Shown here: piece after piece, positions 31,557 through 32,263 of the stretch
How the letters are laid out: each line of letters opens with the position of its first letter
Numbering within the stretch: position 1 is the stretch's first letter
Assembly: GCA_002077065.1 (NCBI GenBank)
Contig: NAJO01000106.1
Span: 1-32,263 of the forward strand
Direction of reading: 5' to 3'
Length of the DNA: 32,263 nucleotides
From: Cryoendolithus antarcticus
Taxonomy: Eukaryota > Ascomycota > Dothideomycetes > Cladosporiales > Cladosporiaceae
Notes under the pieces: model-generated
What the model was told of the DNA's origin: nothing
The model's input: only the letters and a program-made list of their open reading frames with translations
Databases searched by the model: none
Program-made: the position numbers and the translations under genes

Positions 31557-32263
31557 CTACATGGCGAAGAATGTTGTTCTCACAATACTTACTATACTGA
31601 TTGCTTCAAAATCGTATCCTATCTTACTACACTTGGCTGCCACAATGTTGACAAAGTGCTGAAGAATTGTAAGTAAGAATAGTACTAGTATGCTCGACCT
31701 ACTTGCTCGGCAATCCGTGTATGATTCGAGGAAGAAACTCTTTGAAAGACCTTGACCGGTGGCATCCCATCCCGTCGACCGCTGTACCAGCTCTTCGCGA
31801 GGTGAAAGCACGGATTTCTTCTGCTTCTTCACTTTGCTTGATAGTATCTGTGTCTCCCATTGATTGCATTTCTCAGCTCCTGCAAGATCACGCGCCGACA
31901 AGCCGCGGTTGGGACGATAAGTCGTCCATATGATCTTCACGACATCGCTTGTCTGCTAATCTCTTCAGCTGTTGGCCTTGAAGGTTAGCAAGTTTGCATG
32001 GCGCTTACGAATGTCACCAACGCATGATGGCCTTCAGTCCAGCTATGAAGGCAAACCAACTGGACAAATCCCTGTCATGCATTAGTTTGTGCGTTTGAAA
32101 GCCCAATTGATTTGTATACATGTGTCTTTGCCCGGTGCCCGAACTTGAAGGTCCTTACGATTCCGGTGCCATCGGGAGTGAGCTCCCAACCTGCATGGCG
32201 CAGGCCCTCTAACTCGGCGTTGAGCTTAGCCACATCAGCATCTTGAAGGAAGTTGGGAAGCAT
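31557..32263 (-). CDS. Pterin-4a-carbinolamine dehydratase, two introns, possibly 5'-partial
   Basis: The enzyme dehydrates 4a-hydroxytetrahydrobiopterin during cofactor recycling. Exon 1 (32263-32120) has LNAELEGLRHAGWEL and RTFKFGH. Intron 1 (32119-32072, 48 bp) starts GTATAC, has an ACTAAT branch site and ends CAG. Exon 2 (32071-32009) reads GFVQLVCLHSWTEGHHALVT, with the active-site pair HH. Intron 2 (32008-31953, 56 bp) starts GTAAGC, has GCTAAC and ends CAG. Exon 3 starts at 31952 with TSDVVKIIWTTYRP and GLSARDLAGAEKC, the closing strand and helix. All three join in phase, giving a whole domain without stops, so this is a likely working gene. The frame stays open to 31557 with a basic tail (KVKKQKKS), but the true 3' end or a third intron is uncertain. 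The ATG is the last codon of the window, so upstream residues may be missing. Confidence 0.78.

Overview
The window reads as DNA of a filamentous ascomycete (Pezizomycotina, plausibly a Dothideomycete; inferred). The grounds are short spliceosomal introns with CTAAT/CTAAC-type branch points, fungal-only domain families (3CxxC zinc finger, PD-(D/E)XK nuclease-like domain, NB-ARC/TPR protein), fungal Tc1, pogo/Fot1 and Ty3 chromodomain transposon relics, and stop codons that look like repeat-induced point mutation (RIP). No rRNA, tRNA, CRISPR array or bacterial operon was seen. Most of the window is gene-poor, decayed accessory DNA: a few intact genes sit among broken ones.

Layout. Positions 1-8100 hold no gene I can identify; one coding-like relic lies at 3012-3407. 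At 8110-11826 a pogo/Fot1-like transposon relic on the minus strand is split by a complete 3227-bp TA-flanked element (8359-11585). That element carries two convergent genes, a Tc1-type DD34E transposase and an unknown cysteine-motif protein, between long mirrored inverted repeats. Both genes are killed by stops without frameshifts. Positions 11830-14890 are empty. At 14893-15362 lies an ornithine-decarboxylase relic, cut by one copy of a ~530-bp repeat (15348-15880).

From 16 kb on there are more real genes. They are an NB-ARC/TPR (NLR-type) gene (16036-17766, minus), a C2H2 plus 3CxxC zinc-finger gene (18665-19312, minus), and a PD-(D/E)XK nuclease-like gene split into two parts (19743-20327 and 22335-22682). 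The split is filled by a Ty3 integrase/chromodomain fragment and a kinase C-lobe fragment. Next come an intact divergent kinase gene (23730-24539) and the second repeat copy (24581-25120). The second copy carries a TATA box and the start of a small secreted cysteine-containing protein (25049-25543).

The right end has an LTR-like palindromic stretch, a second pogo transposase relic (25847-26865), an epoxide-hydrolase N-terminal fragment (26912-27157), a 653-residue TPR protein (28639-30600, with an open in-frame continuation to 30747), and a spliced pterin-4a-carbinolamine dehydratase gene at the right edge (minus). The genes form no pathway. The NLR, TPR, kinase and nuclease-like genes are families typical of fungal accessory regions involved in self/non-self or mobile-element biology, but that link here is inference.
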